Shown here piece by piece: positions 63,298 through 64,000 of a stretch of 64,000 nt of DNA. The stretch is from Eucommia ulmoides. Its lineage: Eukaryota > Streptophyta > Magnoliopsida > Garryales > Eucommiaceae. The stretch is taken from positions 44,940,647-45,004,646 of the forward strand of contig CM028328.1 in the NCBI GenBank assembly GCA_016647705.1, given 5' to 3'. The first letter of the stretch is position 1. Every line of letters begins with the position of its first letter. A program made the position numbers and the translations under genes. The notes beneath the pieces were generated by a model that did no database searches, was not told the origin of the DNA, and saw only the letters and a list, made by a program, of their open reading frames with translations.

Positions 63298-63378
63298 ATG
63301 GAGAAAATAGCGCGCGAAACGAGTCACCTGGATATACCCCTCTCGTCTCCTCTTTCGGAACCACCGACGACTGAATAA
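63298..63378 (+). CDS. Possible upstream ORF (26 codons) before MSH3
   Basis: ATG at 63298 opens a 26-codon frame ([20 protein letters not shown], then EPPTTE) ending with TAA at 63376-63378, 17 bp before the MSH3 ATG and in a different frame. It overlaps the E2F-type site. It matters only if transcription starts upstream of 63298, which the sequence does not settle. Confidence 0.3.
   Translation: MEKIARETSHLDIPLSSPLSEPPTTE
63312..63319 (-). promoter_or_regulatory. E2F-type site upstream of MSH3
   Basis: GCGCGAAA on the plus strand, i.e. TTTCGCGC on the minus strand, an exact match to the E2F consensus TTTSSCGC, 77 bp before the MSH3 start codon. E2F control of DNA replication and repair genes in S phase is established in plants; that this one works is inference. 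Confidence 0.6.
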
Positions 63379-63395
63379 CCGCAAGCTCAAAACCC

Positions 63396-64000
63396 ATGGG
63401 AAAGCAGAAGCAACAGATCATTTCCCGATTCTTCGCTCCCAAACCCCAAACCCCTTCATCTTCTTCATCACAGTCGTTGCCTCAACCTCCTTCTCTACCT
63501 AACCCATCAACCCCTCCGCCTAAAATCTCCGCCACAGTCACTTTCTCGCCATCCAAACGCTTCAGAACTTCCCAACTCATTTCCCCTAATAAAAAACCCA
63601 CTAAAACCCCTAAATTTTCTTCCGTTGCCGGCGATTCTGAACCCTCCCTACCCAATACCGCCGTTTCAGAACCCCCTCCCGGCAAACCCACCAAAACCTG
63701 CAAGTTTTCTCCCCACACCCACAACCCTATCCCTCCTCCACCAAATCCTAGCCTTCACCAGAGGTTTATCCAGAAGCTTCTCGAACCCTCCGAAGACCTT
63801 CTGGAACCATGTTCTTCCACTTTTAAAGTCTCAAGTTCGAACCCCAAGTACACACCATTGGAGCAGCAGGTAGTCGAACTGAAAGCCAAGTACCCAGATG
63901 TTCTTTTGATGGTTGAAGTCGGGTATAAGTATCGATTCTTCGGTAAAGATGCGGAAAACGCAGCGAGGGCCCTGGGGATATATGCCCATATGGACCACAA
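63396..64000 (+). CDS. MSH3: DNA mismatch repair protein MSH3, N-terminal part (runs off the window)
   Basis: MutS homologue 3 pairs with MSH2 (MutS-beta) in the nucleus and recognises insertion/deletion loops. The first 201 codons are open. Residues 6-13 (QQIISRFF) form a PCNA-interacting box Q-x-x-I-x-x-F-F at the very N-terminus, as in MSH3 and MSH6. Residues about 15-150 are a proline/serine-rich disordered tether. The MutS mismatch-recognition domain I starts about residue 152 ([20 protein letters not shown]), and residues 177-183 read YKYRFFG. MSH3 family members have this Tyr-Lys where MutS and MSH6 have the Phe-x-Glu wedge, which separates it from MSH6. The start is chosen because it gives the N-terminal PIP box and no in-frame upstream ATG is used. 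The visible part looks intact. Confidence 0.95.
   Translation, partial: MGKQKQQIISRFFAPKPQTPSSSSSQSLPQPPSLPNPSTPPPKISATVTFSPSKRFRTSQLISPNKKPTKTPKFSSVAGDSEPSLPNTAVSEPPPGKPTKTCKFSPHTHNPIPPPPNPSLHQRFIQKLLEPSEDLLEPCSSTFKVSSSNPKYTPLEQQVVELKAKYPDVLLMVEVGYKYRFFGKDAENAARALGIYAHMDH

Overview
This is plant nuclear DNA, very probably from a eudicot. It is AT-rich and has split genes, plant-type LTR retrotransposons (Tat, chromovirus, copia and Athila-like), RTE-like LINEs with a TTG-type tail, and many non-autonomous DNA transposons (Mutator, hAT and PIF/Harbinger types). Two host genes are recognisable with good support, and two weaker gene-like loci are also present. I cannot name the species.

Layout. 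1-8172: a Tat-lineage Gypsy element on the minus strand. Its 3' untranslated part carries a 68-69 bp tandem array, and a piece of another LTR element is nested in it. 8173-13589: intergenic DNA with foldback repeats, a 1.5 kb Mutator-like element with a 9 bp target duplication, and a smaller TIR element. 13590-29314: a complete seven-exon minus-strand gene for the 25 kDa subunit of pre-mRNA cleavage factor I (CFIm25, Arabidopsis CFIS2 type; 200 aa). Its 603 bp of coding sequence spread over 15.7 kb because intron 2 (8.2 kb) and intron 3 (4.1 kb) are packed with transposons. Exon 4 has a near-identical partial duplicate carrying the splice donor. 29315-34100: the CFIm25 promoter (GA/CT repeats, TGGGCC boxes), then CCA-rich repeats, a hAT-type MITE and a LINE tail.

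34100-54852: a four-level nest. A Tekay/Del-like Gypsy element (plus strand) is interrupted in pol by an Athila-like non-autonomous element (39036-52201, 5 bp duplication ATAGG). A related non-autonomous element sits in that element's 5' LTR (39831-47558, duplication TTTAC). A hAT-type MITE sits inside the inner one (42745-43355, 8 bp duplication). The two Athila-like families carry repeated perfect 16 bp palindromes with the same arms but different cores (CACCGC-TGCA-GCGGTG and CACCGC-CTAG-GCGGTG). This is the most unusual structure I found.

54853-63290: a small minus-strand gene with the end of a FAR1-type DNA-binding domain and its own TATA box, an 89-90 bp minisatellite, a tandemly triplicated exon on the minus strand, and a PIF/Harbinger-type element next to the last gene. 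63396-64000: the first 201 codons of MSH3 (mismatch repair) on the plus strand, with a PCNA-binding motif and an E2F-type site upstream; it runs off the window.

CFIm25 (mRNA 3'-end processing) and MSH3 (DNA repair) are housekeeping genes with no evident functional link. The rest is layered transposon sediment whose relative order can be read from target duplications and LTR divergence. All sequence comparisons, percentages and repeat counts were made by eye.
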